NCBI RefSeq assembly: GCF_014203125.1
Contig: NZ_JACHIH010000013.1
Location: forward strand, 1 to 64,000
Direction of reading: 5' to 3'
Origin: Rhodopseudomonas rhenobacensis
Lineage (GTDB): Bacteria; Pseudomonadota; Alphaproteobacteria; Rhizobiales; Xanthobacteraceae
DNA length: 64,000 nucleotides
This document shows positions 49,676 through 58,986 of this stretch, piece by piece (positions within the stretch are counted from its first letter, which is position 1; each line of letters starts with the position of its first letter). Both the position numbers and the translations under genes were made by a program. The notes beneath the pieces were generated by a model. It made no database searches and was not told where the DNA came from. It worked only from the letters and a program-made list of their open reading frames with translations.

Positions 49676-50863
49676 ATGCAAGACCCATCGCAGATCGATC
49701 AGCACTTGCGGCAGCAGGCCGACACCGGGGAGATCCCCGGCCTAGTGGCGATCGCCGCGACCGGCAGCGACATCGTGTATCAGGGCGCGTTCGGTCGCCG
49801 CGATCTGGCGAAGCCGGAACCGATGACGCCGGACAGCGTGTTCTGGATCGCCTCGATGACCAAGGCGATCACCGCCGCGGGCGCGATGCAGCTGGTGGAA
49901 CAGGGCAAATTGTCGCTCGACGAGCCGATCGGCCGGCTGCTGCCGGAGCTCGCGGCGCCGCAGCTGCTGGACGGCTTCGACGCCGAGGGCAATCCGCGGC
50001 TAAAGCCAGCCACCACGCCGATCACGCTGCGCCACCTGCTCACCCACACCTCGGGGCTGTGCTACGACATGTGGAACGCCGACATGGTGGCGTATCGCGA
50101 CAAGTTCGGGGTGCCGCCGATCACCTCGTGCCGGAACGCCGCGCTGCAGGCCCCGATCATGGCGGAACCGGGCAGCCGCTGGGAATACGGCATCGGCCTC
50201 GATTTCGTCGGCAAGGCGATCGAGGCGGCGAGCGGGATGCGGCTCGACGCCTATCTGCACGATCATGTGCTGGCGCCGCTCGGCATGACCGACACCGCGT
50301 TCCGGATCGGCGAAGCACAGCGCGCGCGGCTGGTGGCGATGCATGTCCGTGGTCCCGACGGGGCGCTGGCGCCGATCCGGTTCGAGCTGACGCAGGAGCC
50401 GGAGTTCCACATGGGTGGCGGCGGCCTGTACGGCACCGCGCCGGACTACATCAAGTTCACCCGGATGATCCTCAACCACGGCCGCGGCAACGGCAACGAG
50501 ATCCTGAAGCCGGAGACCGTGGCGCTGATGAGCCAGAACCACATCGGCGATCTGTGCGTCGGCAAGATGAGTTCGGCGATCGCCTTCGCCACCAACGACG
50601 TCGATCTCTATCCCGGCATGGACAAGAAGTGGGGGCTGAGCTTCCTGATCAATACCGCGCAGACCCCGGAGGGCCGCAGCCCCGGCAGCCTGGCCTGGGC
50701 CGGCCTCGCCAACACCTACTACTGGATCGATCCGACCCGCGACATCTGCGGGGTGATCCTGATGCAGGTGCTGCCGTTCGCCGACGCCAAATGCCTGGCG
50801 GCGTTTGCCGGCTTCGAACGCGGCGTCTATGCCGCGCTCAACGCGGCGCAGCGCGCGGCGTGA
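49676..50863 (+). CDS. Serine hydrolase, class C beta-lactamase/esterase-type
   Basis: 395 aa, start supported by GGAGG. The SMTK tetrad (SxxK, near residue 59) and a Tyr in WEYGIG at the place of the YxN motif are present, along with LLTHTSGL and MGGGGLYGTAPDYIKF. It belongs to the beta-lactamase/D-Ala-D-Ala carboxypeptidase/esterase (EstB) family. There is no signal peptide, so a cytoplasmic esterase is more likely than a resistance enzyme. Substrate unknown. Confidence 0.85.
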   Translation: MQDPSQIDQHLRQQADTGEIPGLVAIAATGSDIVYQGAFGRRDLAKPEPMTPDSVFWIASMTKAITAAGAMQLVEQGKLSLDEPIGRLLPELAAPQLLDGFDAEGNPRLKPATTPITLRHLLTHTSGLCYDMWNADMVAYRDKFGVPPITSCRNAALQAPIMAEPGSRWEYGIGLDFVGKAIEAASGMRLDAYLHDHVLAPLGMTDTAFRIGEAQRARLVAMHVRGPDGALAPIRFELTQEPEFHMGGGGLYGTAPDYIKFTRMILNHGRGNGNEILKPETVALMSQNHIGDLCVGKMSSAIAFATNDVDLYPGMDKKWGLSFLINTAQTPEGRSPGSLAWAGLANTYYWIDPTRDICGVILMQVLPFADAKCLAAFAGFERGVYAALNAAQRAA

Positions 50864-50868
50864 CCTGC

Positions 50869-50979
50869 GCCGTCATCCAGAGGAGGCGCGTAGCGCCGTC
50901 TCGAAGGATGGCGGCGGCACACACCCTTGCGTCATCCTTCGAGACGCCGCGCAAAGATCCGCGGCCCTCAGGATGACGC
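50869..50979. repeat. Palindromic intergenic element, family B copy 3
   Basis: CGCCGTCATCC and GGATGACGCG ends with inner GTCTCGAAGGATG and CATCCTTCGAGAC. It lies between convergent genes for the serine hydrolase and the PfkB kinase. Confidence 0.75.
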
Positions 50980-50994
50980 GACTTGCGCTACGAA

Positions 50995-51996
50995 CTACAC
51001 CGGCAGACCGTTCTGTTGCGCCAGATCCTTCAGCGACAGCTGCGGGCGGGCGCCGATGTGCTGGATCACCTCGCCGGCGGCGAGCGCGCCGAGCCGGCCG
51101 GCGTCCTCGAAGCTGGCGCCGCGGACCAGTCCGAACAGGAAGCCCGCCGCGAACAGGTCGCCCGCGCCGGTGGTGTCGACCAGCGTCTCGATCTTCGAGG
51201 CCGGAACCAGCGTAATGCTATCGGGCGCCACCACGGCGCAGCCCTTTTCGCTGCGGGTGACGACGCCGAGCGACACGTCCTGCTGCAGCTGGTTCAGCGC
51301 GGTGTCGAAATCCGCGGTCTGGTACAAGGAATGCAGCTCGGATTCGTTGGCGAAAACCAGATCGACGGTGCCCGAGCGCATCAGCTCGAGGAATTCGCTC
51401 CGATAACGATCCACGCAGAACGGGTCCGACAGCGTCAGCGCCACCTGGCGGTCGGCCGCATGCGCGATCTGCGAGGCTTTCAGGAAGGCGTCCTTGGCGT
51501 TCTTCGGATCCCACAGATAGCCTTCGAGATAGATCAGCGAGGCGGCGGCGATCTGCTCCGGATCGATGTCGTCGGGGCCGAGATCCTGCGCGGCGCCGAG
51601 ATAAGTGTTCATGGTACGCTCGCCGTCCGGCGTCACCAGGATGTAGGAGCAGCCGGTGGCAGGTCCGCCCAAAGCCGGCTTGGTCTGGAACGCCACCTCG
51701 GCGGCGCGGATGTCGTGGCTGTACAGCCGGCCGATCTGGTCGTCCTTGACCTTGCCGACATAGGCGGCGCGGGCGCCGAAATTGGCGAGGCCGACGATGG
51801 TGTTGGCGGCCGAGCCGCCGGACATTTCCACCGCCTGCCCCATCTCGGCGTAGATCGCCGCAGCCCGCGGCTCGTCGATCAGCGCCATGCCGCCCTTGAC
51901 CATGCCGTGCTTGAGCAGGAAGTCGTCCTCGGTCCGCACCAGCACGTCGAAGATCGCGTTGCCGATTCCGAGCACGTCGTATTTCGCTGAGGTCAT
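50995..51996 (-). CDS. PfkB family kinase (adenosine kinase-like)
   Basis: 333 aa. PfkB-type kinases phosphorylate sugars or nucleosides. The signature DTTGAGDLFAAGFLFGL lies near the C terminus, with GGSAANTIVGLANFG near the N terminus. The sequence starts MTSAKYDVLGIGNAIFDVLV and is closest in layout to the adenosine kinase-like PfkB branch. The start at 51996 is chosen because GGGAC precedes it and the extended upstream frame is not homologous. It is convergent with the serine hydrolase gene and divergent from murJ. Confidence 0.87.
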   Translation of the reverse strand: MTSAKYDVLGIGNAIFDVLVRTEDDFLLKHGMVKGGMALIDEPRAAAIYAEMGQAVEMSGGSAANTIVGLANFGARAAYVGKVKDDQIGRLYSHDIRAAEVAFQTKPALGGPATGCSYILVTPDGERTMNTYLGAAQDLGPDDIDPEQIAAASLIYLEGYLWDPKNAKDAFLKASQIAHAADRQVALTLSDPFCVDRYRSEFLELMRSGTVDLVFANESELHSLYQTADFDTALNQLQQDVSLGVVTRSEKGCAVVAPDSITLVPASKIETLVDTTGAGDLFAAGFLFGLVRGASFEDAGRLGALAAGEVIQHIGARPQLSLKDLAQQNGLPV

Positions 51997-52138
51997 GAGA
52001 TTTGTCCCGTTGGGCGATTGCGAGGGCGCGGAAGATCCGGTCGAATTCGCCGGCATGCGCTGCAGGTTTGTCAAATAGGATGGCGCGACCTATCACGTTC
52101 CCCCCGACGCCAGCAAGGCGCGCCCAACCGATGGTTTC

Positions 52139-53692
52139 ATGATCCGCCCGCTGCTCACCGTCTCTTCCGGCACGCTGGCGTCGCGGCTGTTGGGATTCGT
52201 TCGCGATGCGATGGTCGCCGCCCTGCTCGGCGCCGGCCCGGTGGCGGACGCGTTCCTGGTGGCGTTTCAACTGGTCAATGTGATCCGCCGGCTGTTGACC
52301 GAGGGCGCGCTGAACGCGGCGTTAGTGCCGGCCTGGCTGCGGCTGCGCGACGCCGAAGGGCCGGCCGCCGCGGCGGCGTTTGCCGGCCGCGTGCTCGGCA
52401 CCGTCAGCGCGGCGCTGGTGGTGGCGGCGGCGCTGATCGCGCTAGCGATGCCGCTGGTGGTCGGGCTGGTGGCGCCGGGATTCGTCGGCGGGCCGAGCCT
52501 CAAGCTCGCCGTCGACGATGCAAGGCTGATGCTGCCTTACCTGGCCTTCGCCGGGCCGGTGACCGTGCTGATGGGGATCCTCAATGCGCAGCACCGCTTC
52601 GCGCTGACCGCGTTCTCCCCGCTCTTATTCAATCTGGCGCTGATCGCCGTGATGGTGGTGCTGTTGCTGCAGCCCCGCGACGCCGCCGAGGCCGCGCTGA
52701 TCATGGCTGCCACCGTGGGAATCGCCGGGCTGTTGCAACTCCTGATGCTGGCCTGGCGGCGCGGCGATGCGGTGGCGACGCCGCTGCGGGTTTCGTTCGA
52801 CGGCGAGATGCGCGGGTTTCTCGGCAAGGCGGTGCCGGGCATGCTGGCGAATTCCGGGCCGCAATTGCTGATCGTCGGCGGCGCGATCATCGCATCACAC
52901 TCGCCCGCCGTGGTGTCGTGGCTGTATTTCGCCAACCGGCTGATCGAACTGCCGCTCGGCATCGTCGGCACCGCGATGGGCACCGTGCTGGTGCCGGAAC
53001 TAAGCCGCGCGGTGCAGGGCGACGACAAGGCCGCGATCGCGCAGGCAGAATCCCGCGCGCTGGAGCTCGCGGTCGGGCTGGCGCTGCCGGCGATGCTCGG
53101 GCTGATCGTGCTCGCCGAGCCGATCGTGCGGCTGTTGTTCCAGCATGGCGCGTTCGGCGCCGCCGACGCCGCCGCCACCGCGCAGGCGCTGCAATTCCTG
53201 GCGCTCGGCCTGCCGGCGCATGTCGCCGTGAAGGCGATCGCGCCGGCGTTTTTCGCCCGCGACAATACGAGGGCGCCGCTCAACGCCATGCTGGGCGGGC
53301 TGGCGCTGGCGATCGTCGCCGCCTTGGCGCTGGGCGCGCTGTTCGGCTCAAGCGGCATCGCCGCCGCCGTGGCGCTGGGCGCCTGGGGCTCGGCCTGGCT
53401 GCTGATCCGGCAGGCCGCGGCCTCGTTCGGCTTCGCGGTCGACGTTTTGGCGCGACGGCGATTGGTCTTGATCGCGGCCGCCGCGCTGGGGATGGCCGGG
53501 CTGTTGTGGCTGAAAGTAGCGTTCGCGCTGCCGCTGGTGGCCGGCGCGAGTGTGGTCATTCAGGCGCTGGGGCTCGGGCTGGTGATCGCGGGCGGCGTCA
53601 TCGTCTATGGCGGGCTTTTGATGCTGCTGGGCGTCGTCAACCCCTCAGATCTGCTCCGCGCGCTCAAGCGACCGGATCGCTTGCGCGACTGA
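52139..53692 (+). CDS. murJ: Lipid II flippase MurJ
   Basis: 517 aa, about fourteen membrane helices. MurJ moves lipid II to the periplasmic face for cell-wall synthesis (MOP/MVF superfamily). The start is LLTVSSGTLASRLLGFVRDAMVAALLGAG, and characteristic motifs include DAFLVAFQLVN.IRRLLTEGAL, the central cavity arginines, and EPIVRLLFQHGAF. trpS follows 66 bp downstream, a common arrangement in these genomes. Confidence 0.96.
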   Translation: MIRPLLTVSSGTLASRLLGFVRDAMVAALLGAGPVADAFLVAFQLVNVIRRLLTEGALNAALVPAWLRLRDAEGPAAAAAFAGRVLGTVSAALVVAAALIALAMPLVVGLVAPGFVGGPSLKLAVDDARLMLPYLAFAGPVTVLMGILNAQHRFALTAFSPLLFNLALIAVMVVLLLQPRDAAEAALIMAATVGIAGLLQLLMLAWRRGDAVATPLRVSFDGEMRGFLGKAVPGMLANSGPQLLIVGGAIIASHSPAVVSWLYFANRLIELPLGIVGTAMGTVLVPELSRAVQGDDKAAIAQAESRALELAVGLALPAMLGLIVLAEPIVRLLFQHGAFGAADAAATAQALQFLALGLPAHVAVKAIAPAFFARDNTRAPLNAMLGGLALAIVAALALGALFGSSGIAAAVALGAWGSAWLLIRQAAASFGFAVDVLARRRLVLIAAAALGMAGLLWLKVAFALPLVAGASVVIQALGLGLVIAGGVIVYGGLLMLLGVVNPSDLLRALKRPDRLRD

Positions 53693-53758
53693 CGTCCGCG
53701 TGGCAGAGCACGGCGCCTGACGGCACGAATGGCGCAAGACGCTCGCAGGAACAGCAAC

Positions 53759-54805
53759 ATGACGATCGAACGGGTTTTCTCCGGCATCCAGCCGACCGGC
53801 AATCTCCACCTCGGCAACTACCTCGGCGCGATCGTCAACTTCGTGAAGATGCAGGAGACGCACAATTGTCTCTACTGCGTGGTCGATCTGCACGCCATCA
53901 CCGTGCCGCCGGCGGTGTGGGGCGGCCCGGACGAATTGCGCCGCAACATCCGCGAGGTCACCGCGGCGTTCATCGCCTCGGGCATCGATCCGAAGAAGCA
54001 GATCATCTTCAACCAGAGCCAGGTCGCCGAGCACGCCGAGCTCGCCTGGGTGCTGAACTGCATCGCAAGGCTGGGCTGGCTCAACCGCATGACCCAGTTC
54101 AAGGAGAAGGCCGGCAAGGACCGCGAGAACGTCTCGGTCGGACTTTATGATTACCCGGTGCTGATGGCGTCCGACATTCTGGTGTACCGCGCCACCCACG
54201 TGCCGGTCGGCGAGGACCAGAAGCAGCACGTCGAACTGACCCGCGACATCGCGCAGAAGTTCAACAACGACTTTTCCGCATCGATCGCCGCGCAAGGCTT
54301 CGGCGAGGCGTATTTCCCGCTGCCGGAGCCGGTGATCACCGGCCCGGCGACGCGGGTGATGAGCCTGCGCGACGGCACCAAGAAGATGTCGAAATCCGAC
54401 CCCTCGGACTATTCGCGCATCAACCTCACCGACGACGCCGACGCCATCGCGCAGAAGATCCGCAAGGCCAAGACCGATCCGGAGCCGTTGCCGAGCGAGG
54501 AAAAGGGCCTCGAGCCGCGCCCCGAGGCCGACAATCTGGTCGGCATCTATGCGGCGCTGGCCGGCAAGCCGAAGTCCGAGGTGCTGGCCGAATTCGGCGG
54601 CGCGCAGTTCTCCGGCTTCAAGTCGAACCTGGTCGATCTCGCGGTCTCGAAACTCGCCCCGCTCGCCGCCGAGATGAAGCGGCTGAGCGGCGATACCGCC
54701 TATGTGGATTCAGTGCTGGCCGACGGCGCCGACCGCGCCCGCGTCATCGCTGCCGAGACCATGACGGCGGTGAAGGACATCATGGGCATGGTGCGCAAGA
54801 AGTAA
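53759..54805 (+). CDS. trpS: Tryptophanyl-tRNA synthetase
   Basis: 348 aa. It charges tRNA-Trp. The class I HIGH-like motif is [15 protein letters not shown] near 8-22, and the KMSKS loop is [10 protein letters not shown]. Other family motifs are [11 protein letters not shown] and [10 protein letters not shown]. The start at 53759 fits the family; the frame before it overlaps the murJ gap. No T-box or leader was seen. Confidence 0.97.
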   Translation: MTIERVFSGIQPTGNLHLGNYLGAIVNFVKMQETHNCLYCVVDLHAITVPPAVWGGPDELRRNIREVTAAFIASGIDPKKQIIFNQSQVAEHAELAWVLNCIARLGWLNRMTQFKEKAGKDRENVSVGLYDYPVLMASDILVYRATHVPVGEDQKQHVELTRDIAQKFNNDFSASIAAQGFGEAYFPLPEPVITGPATRVMSLRDGTKKMSKSDPSDYSRINLTDDADAIAQKIRKAKTDPEPLPSEEKGLEPRPEADNLVGIYAALAGKPKSEVLAEFGGAQFSGFKSNLVDLAVSKLAPLAAEMKRLSGDTAYVDSVLADGADRARVIAAETMTAVKDIMGMVRKK

Positions 54806-54814
54806 CCACCTCTC

Positions 54815-54926
54815 GTCATTCCGGGGCGCGAGAGCGAAGCTCGAGCGAACCCGGAATCTCGCAACAGGTGATCCGGAGCGAGATTCCGGGTTCGCTCGGC
54901 CTTTCGGCCTCGCGCCCCGGAATGAC
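54815..54926. repeat. Palindromic intergenic element, family A copy 5
   Basis: GTCATTCCGGGGCGCGAG and CTCGCGCCCCGGAATGAC are perfect outer arms. The inner CGAGCGAACCCGGAATCTCGC pairs with GCGAGATTCCGGGTTCGCTCG in a near-perfect fashion. It begins 10 bp after the trpS stop and may serve as its transcript end. Confidence 0.85.
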
Positions 54927-55061
54927 TCGCACCACAGGTCTCCCGTCCGCGCAGACGCGCAAGAGGCGCGCCATGCCCTCATTTCGTGCCGCTTGTCGAG
55001 ACGCGCCGGACCGTGTCAGCATGTCGCAGGCGCGCCAGCGCGGATCGGCAGCGGGACTTCG

Positions 55062-55556
55062 ATGAGAACGCAGCGACGAAGCTATGAGCCGGGGCACCAG
55101 CCGAAGTGTCTGGTGATCGTGGACGAGACCGCCGAATGGGATCGCGCGGTGTATTACGCCAGCCGCTGGGCGGTGCGGATCGGCGGCGGCGTGGTGATGC
55201 TGCGGGTGATCGAGATCCTCGACCATAATCAGCAATGGCTCGGCGTCGCCGACGTGATGCGCGCCGAGGCGCAGGAGATCGCCGAAACCGCGCTGGATCG
55301 CGCCTCCGGCCGCGCCAACGGCATCGCGGCGATTACGCCGGAGCGGGTGATCCGCGAGGGCGACCCGCTGCAGCAGATCAAGGACGTGATCCACCAGGAC
55401 GTCGACATCGTGATGCTGGTGCTCGCCGCCAATGAGGGCCCCGAGGGGCCGGGGCCGATCGTCACCACCATGCTGCGGAGCATCGGGGCGTTTCCGATCC
55501 CGGTGATGATCGTGCCCGGCAACCTCACAGACGACGAGATCGACGCGCTGTCGTAG
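55062..55556 (+). CDS. Universal stress protein (UspA family)
   Basis: 164 aa. A single Usp domain: KCLVIVDETAEWDRAVYYASRWAVRIGGGVVMLRVIE at the N terminus and the C-terminal SIGAFPIPVMIVPGNL. The ATP-binding G-2X-G-9X-G(S/T) motif is not evident (the region reads NEGPEGPGPIV), so ATP binding is uncertain. It has a GGGA site before the ATG. It sits between trpS and the DSD1-like gene. Role is stress survival in the family; the trigger is unknown. Confidence 0.85.
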   Translation: MRTQRRSYEPGHQPKCLVIVDETAEWDRAVYYASRWAVRIGGGVVMLRVIEILDHNQQWLGVADVMRAEAQEIAETALDRASGRANGIAAITPERVIREGDPLQQIKDVIHQDVDIVMLVLAANEGPEGPGPIVTTMLRSIGAFPIPVMIVPGNLTDDEIDALS

Positions 55557-55635
55557 CGGCGCCTGCCAACCAGCCGCCCGCAACGCCGAATGCCGCCGAC
55601 CTTCGGCTGCGCGCCCGCTATGACCAGAAGGCTTG

Positions 55636-56820
55636 ATGATGGATACCGACATGCTCGCGCCCGATCCACACACGATCGGTTCGCACGGCCTTGAAGACTT
55701 GCCGACGCCCTGCCTGCTGCTCGACGAGGCGCTGCTGCGTCGCAACGTCTTCACCATGAAGCAGCATCTGGCGGCGCTCGGCGTCGGCTTCCGGCCGCAT
55801 CTGAAGACCGCCAAGTGTCTCGAAGTGGCGCGGATCGCGATGACGCAGCCGAGCGGGCCGGCGATGGTGTCGACGCTGCGCGAGGCCGAGTTCTTCGCCG
55901 AGGGCGGCGTCCGCGACATGATCTACGGCGTCGGCATCGCGCCCGCCAAGCTCGATCGCGTCGGCGCGATCCGCAAGCGCTTCGGTGCCGACCTCGCGGT
56001 GGTCCTCGACAGCGCCGAACAGGCCGACGCGGTGGCCGATTGGGTCAAGGCGCATGGCGACGCGCTGCCGGTGCTGATCGAGGTCGACGCCGACGGCCAT
56101 CGTTCCGGCGTCGCGCCGAACGATGCCGCCACGCTGACCGCGATCGGGCGGCGGCTGATCGGCGGCGGCGCCGACTTGCGCGGCGTATTGCTGCATGCCG
56201 GCGCCAGCTACGGCCTCAGCGATCCGGAGGCGATCGCGGCGGCGGCGGAAGCCGAACGCGCGGCGGCGGTCGGCGCCGCGACGCTGCTGCGGCAGGCAGG
56301 ACTGCCCTGCCCGGTGGTCAGCATCGGCTCCACCCCGACCGCGCGATTCGCCAAGGATCTTTCCGGCGTCACCGAGCTGCGCGCCGGGGTGTTCATGATC
56401 GGCGATCTGTTCCAGGCCGGGGTCGGCTCCTGCGCCATCGACGACATCGCGCTCTCCGTGCTCGCCACCGTGATCGGGCAGCAGCGCGCCAAGGGCTGGA
56501 TCATCGTCGACGCCGGCTGGATGGCGATGTCGCGCGACCGCGGCACCGCGCGGCAGGCAGTCGATCAGGGCTACGGCGTGGTCTGCGACCTCGCCGGGAA
56601 GCCCTATCCGGACCTGATCGTGGCCGACGCCAACCAGGAACACGGCATCGTCGCGGTTCGGCCGGGCAGCCAGGCCGCGCTGCCGGAGCTGCCGATCGGC
56701 GCCAAGCTGCGGATCCTGCCCAACCACGCCTGCGCCACCGGGGCGCAGCACGACCGCTACCACGTGCTCGACGCGTCCGGCGGCGTGACCGCGGTCTGGC
56801 CGCGAATCAACGGCTGGTGA
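55636..56820 (+). CDS. D-threonine aldolase/D-serine dehydratase-like PLP enzyme (DSD1 family)
   Basis: 394 aa. An alanine-racemase-like fold III PLP enzyme with the lysine in RPHLKTAKCLEVA (near 55) and the metal-binding-type tail with NHACATGAQHDRY near the C terminus, where His and Cys are typical of the DSD1/D-threonine aldolase family. The reaction cleaves D-threonine or deaminates D-serine or D-threo-hydroxyaspartate; the exact one is not readable. Two ATGs (55636, 55639) are possible starts. No regulator is adjacent. Confidence 0.85.
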   Translation: MMDTDMLAPDPHTIGSHGLEDLPTPCLLLDEALLRRNVFTMKQHLAALGVGFRPHLKTAKCLEVARIAMTQPSGPAMVSTLREAEFFAEGGVRDMIYGVGIAPAKLDRVGAIRKRFGADLAVVLDSAEQADAVADWVKAHGDALPVLIEVDADGHRSGVAPNDAATLTAIGRRLIGGGADLRGVLLHAGASYGLSDPEAIAAAAEAERAAAVGAATLLRQAGLPCPVVSIGSTPTARFAKDLSGVTELRAGVFMIGDLFQAGVGSCAIDDIALSVLATVIGQQRAKGWIIVDAGWMAMSRDRGTARQAVDQGYGVVCDLAGKPYPDLIVADANQEHGIVAVRPGSQAALPELPIGAKLRILPNHACATGAQHDRYHVLDASGGVTAVWPRINGW

Positions 56821-56973
56821 AGCGCCCCGTCCCTCCGGCCGCAGCGGCGCAACCCCGATCTGCGCGGTTTCCCGCGTCTTGATCGTGCGTTCGGCGTCGC
56901 CATCTGCTAGATGAGCTGCCATCAGCGAGCCAGGCCACGCGCCGGCCTTGAACCGGCGACGACGGAGACAATC

Positions 56974-57540
56974 ATGTTCATTCAGACCGAACCCACGCCC
57001 AATCCCGCCACCCTGAAGTTCATCCCCGGCCGCGTCGTGCTCGACAGTGGCACCATGGAATTCAACGACCGCGCCGCCGCGGCGCGCTCGCCGCTGGCAG
57101 AACGGCTGTTCGAAGTGCCCGGCGTCACCGGGGTGTTCTACGGCTCGGACTTCGTCACCGTGACCAAGGACGACAGCGACTGGCAGCATCTCAAGCCGTC
57201 GATCTTGGGCGCCATCATGGAGCACTACATGTCCGGCGAGCCCTTGATGGCCGACGGCCGGGTCGACGGCGACGAGCCCTCGGAGGACGACGAGTTCTTC
57301 GACAAGGCCGATGCCGAGGCCGTCGACATGATCAAGGACCTGATCGAGACCAGGGTGCGCCCGGCGGTCGCCAATGACGGCGGCGACATCACCTTCCGCG
57401 GCTTCAAGGACGGCATCGTCTATCTGAAGATGCAGGGCGCCTGCTCGGGCTGTCCGTCGTCCACCGCGACGCTGCAGCACGGCATCCAGAACCTGCTGAA
57501 GCACTTCGTGCCCGCCGTGGTCGAAGTCCGGCCGATCTGA
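56974..57540 (+). CDS. NifU-like iron-sulfur scaffold (Nfu)
   Basis: 188 aa. An N-terminal Scaffold_Nfu domain (FIQTEPTPNPATLKFIPG) and a C-terminal NifU domain with the CSGCPSS cluster motif. It is a carrier of [4Fe-4S] clusters to apoproteins. The start is placed at MFIQTEP, which is the family start. It is the first gene of a conserved run (nfu, tsaB, rimI, fur). MiaB, encoded at 60.2 kb, is an Fe-S enzyme that could be a client. Confidence 0.93.
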   Translation: MFIQTEPTPNPATLKFIPGRVVLDSGTMEFNDRAAAARSPLAERLFEVPGVTGVFYGSDFVTVTKDDSDWQHLKPSILGAIMEHYMSGEPLMADGRVDGDEPSEDDEFFDKADAEAVDMIKDLIETRVRPAVANDGGDITFRGFKDGIVYLKMQGACSGCPSSTATLQHGIQNLLKHFVPAVVEVRPI

Positions 57541-57674
57541 GCCGGAGCTTCACGCGCGACGTCTGCCGCCGCGCGGAAAAATTGGCGCGGTACGACCAAA
57601 CGACTCGGGATTAATGCCCGAGGCGGTATCGCGGGACATGACGCGGCGGTGACGATGCTGGTATAGTCACCGCC

Positions 57675-58373
57675 ATGCTGATCCTCGCCATCGACACGGC
57701 CCTCGACGCCTGCGCCGCCGGCGTGCTGAACACCGATTCCGCCACCATGATCGGGCAGCAATCGCTGCCGATGCAGCGCGGCCACGCCGAAGCGCTGGTG
57801 CCGCTGATCGCGCGGGTGATCGCCGAGGCCGACATCTCTTTCGAAGCCATCGACCGTATCGCGGTGACCACCGGCCCCGGCAGTTTCACCGGGCTGCGGG
57901 TCGGTCTCTCCGCGGCGCGCGGCCTAGCGCTCGCCGCCGACCGCCCGGTGGTGGGCCTCACCACGCTCGCCGCCTTCGCGGCGCCGTTGGTCGGCGAGAC
58001 CGCCGCCGATCCGATCCTGTCGGCGATCGATGCCCGCCACGACCAGGTCTATTTCCAGGTGTCCGGCGGCGACGGCACCACGCTGTTGCGGCCGCGCGTC
58101 GCGCCGATCGACGAGGCCATCGCTGCAGCTTTGCGGTTCGGTGCGCCGCGGCTGGTCGGCAATGCGGCGCAGATCCTGGCCGCGCGTTGGCCGTCCGACG
58201 CCGCGCCGCCGGTCTCGGTCGATGCGAAGCCCGCGCCGGACATCGCCTGGGTGGCCTGGCTCGGCGCCGCCGTCACCCCGGAGAATTCGCCGGCGCGGCC
58301 GTATTATCTGCGCCCGCCCGACGCCAAGCCGCAAATTCCCGTGGTGCAATTCGCCGCATCGCCCTCCGCGTGA
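57675..58373 (+). CDS. tsaB: tRNA threonylcarbamoyladenosine synthesis protein TsaB
   Basis: 232 aa. TsaB is the ASKHA-fold partner of TsaD in forming t6A37 on tRNAs. The start LILAIDTALDACAAG, the VTTGPGSFTGLRVGL motif, and the later AARGLALAADRPVVGL are diagnostic. The stop lies 66 bp before the chosen rimI start, and 15-bp repeats fill the junction. TsaD is not in the window. Confidence 0.95.
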   Translation: MLILAIDTALDACAAGVLNTDSATMIGQQSLPMQRGHAEALVPLIARVIAEADISFEAIDRIAVTTGPGSFTGLRVGLSAARGLALAADRPVVGLTTLAAFAAPLVGETAADPILSAIDARHDQVYFQVSGGDGTTLLRPRVAPIDEAIAAALRFGAPRLVGNAAQILAARWPSDAAPPVSVDAKPAPDIAWVAWLGAAVTPENSPARPYYLRPPDAKPQIPVVQFAASPSA

Positions 58374-58382
58374 CGACCCGCC

Positions 58383-58427
58383 GTGACCCTTGCCGCCGTG
58401 ACCCTTGCCGCCGTGACCCTTGCCGAT
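58383..58427. repeat. Three 15-bp tandem repeats at the tsaB-rimI junction
   Basis: GTGACCCTTGCCGCC occurs at 58383 and 58398, with a third copy at 58413 that differs only at its end. Each unit starts with GTG and is in frame with rimI, so the repeats can extend the rimI product by TLAAV units if a GTG is used. Confidence 0.85.
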
Positions 58428-58439
58428 CGTGACCCGCCG

Positions 58440-58925
58440 ATGATGACCTGGCTTGCAGAATTCTGGGGCTACGCCGACGCGCAGGTCGAAGGCGCGACGC
58501 TGCGCGACGCCGCGCGGCTGGCGGAGCTGCACGCCGCCTCGTTCCACCGCGGCTGGAGCGAGCACGAATTCGAGGACATGCTGAGCCAGCGCAACACGCT
58601 GGTGCACCGGCTGCGGCTGGGGCGGCGGATCATCGGCTTCGTGGTGTCGCGGATGGCGGCGGACGAGGCCGAAATCCTCTCGATCGCCATCGATCCGGGC
58701 TATCGCGGCCGCCGGCTGTCGCGCGACCTGCTGCACACCCATCTGCGCCACCTCGCCGGGCGCGGCATCAAGACCTTGTTCCTGGAGGTCGAGGAAAACA
58801 ATCAGCCGGCGCGGCGGCTCTACGATCATTTCGGCTTCACCGTGGTCGGCCGGCGCGATCGCTATTATCGGCAGCCGAATGGAGAACAATTGAACGCATT
58901 GCTAATGCGTCGCGACTTGTCGTGA
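58440..58925 (+). CDS. rimI: Ribosomal protein S18-alanine N-acetyltransferase
   Basis: 161 aa from the ATG at 58440. A GNAT acetyltransferase with the acetyl-CoA loop near IDPGYRGRRLSRDLL and the LEVEENNQPARRLYDHFGF motif, which is diagnostic of RimI. It acetylates the N terminus of S18 in the family; in these genomes it may have wider targets. GTG starts inside the upstream tandem repeats could add up to 19 residues, so the true start is open. tsaB and rimI are commonly adjacent. Confidence 0.92.
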   Translation: MMTWLAEFWGYADAQVEGATLRDAARLAELHAASFHRGWSEHEFEDMLSQRNTLVHRLRLGRRIIGFVVSRMAADEAEILSIAIDPGYRGRRLSRDLLHTHLRHLAGRGIKTLFLEVEENNQPARRLYDHFGFTVVGRRDRYYRQPNGEQLNALLMRRDLS

Positions 58926-58986
58926 CCACCTTGCGGTGGCAGAACAGGCCGGCACTCTTGAGCCGAGTTCTTAAGGCCAAGCCCTC

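Noticed and set aside
49676-50863. A beta-lactamase resistance gene
   Set aside because: No signal peptide and the YxN motif is not canonical; an esterase-type hydrolase is more likely.
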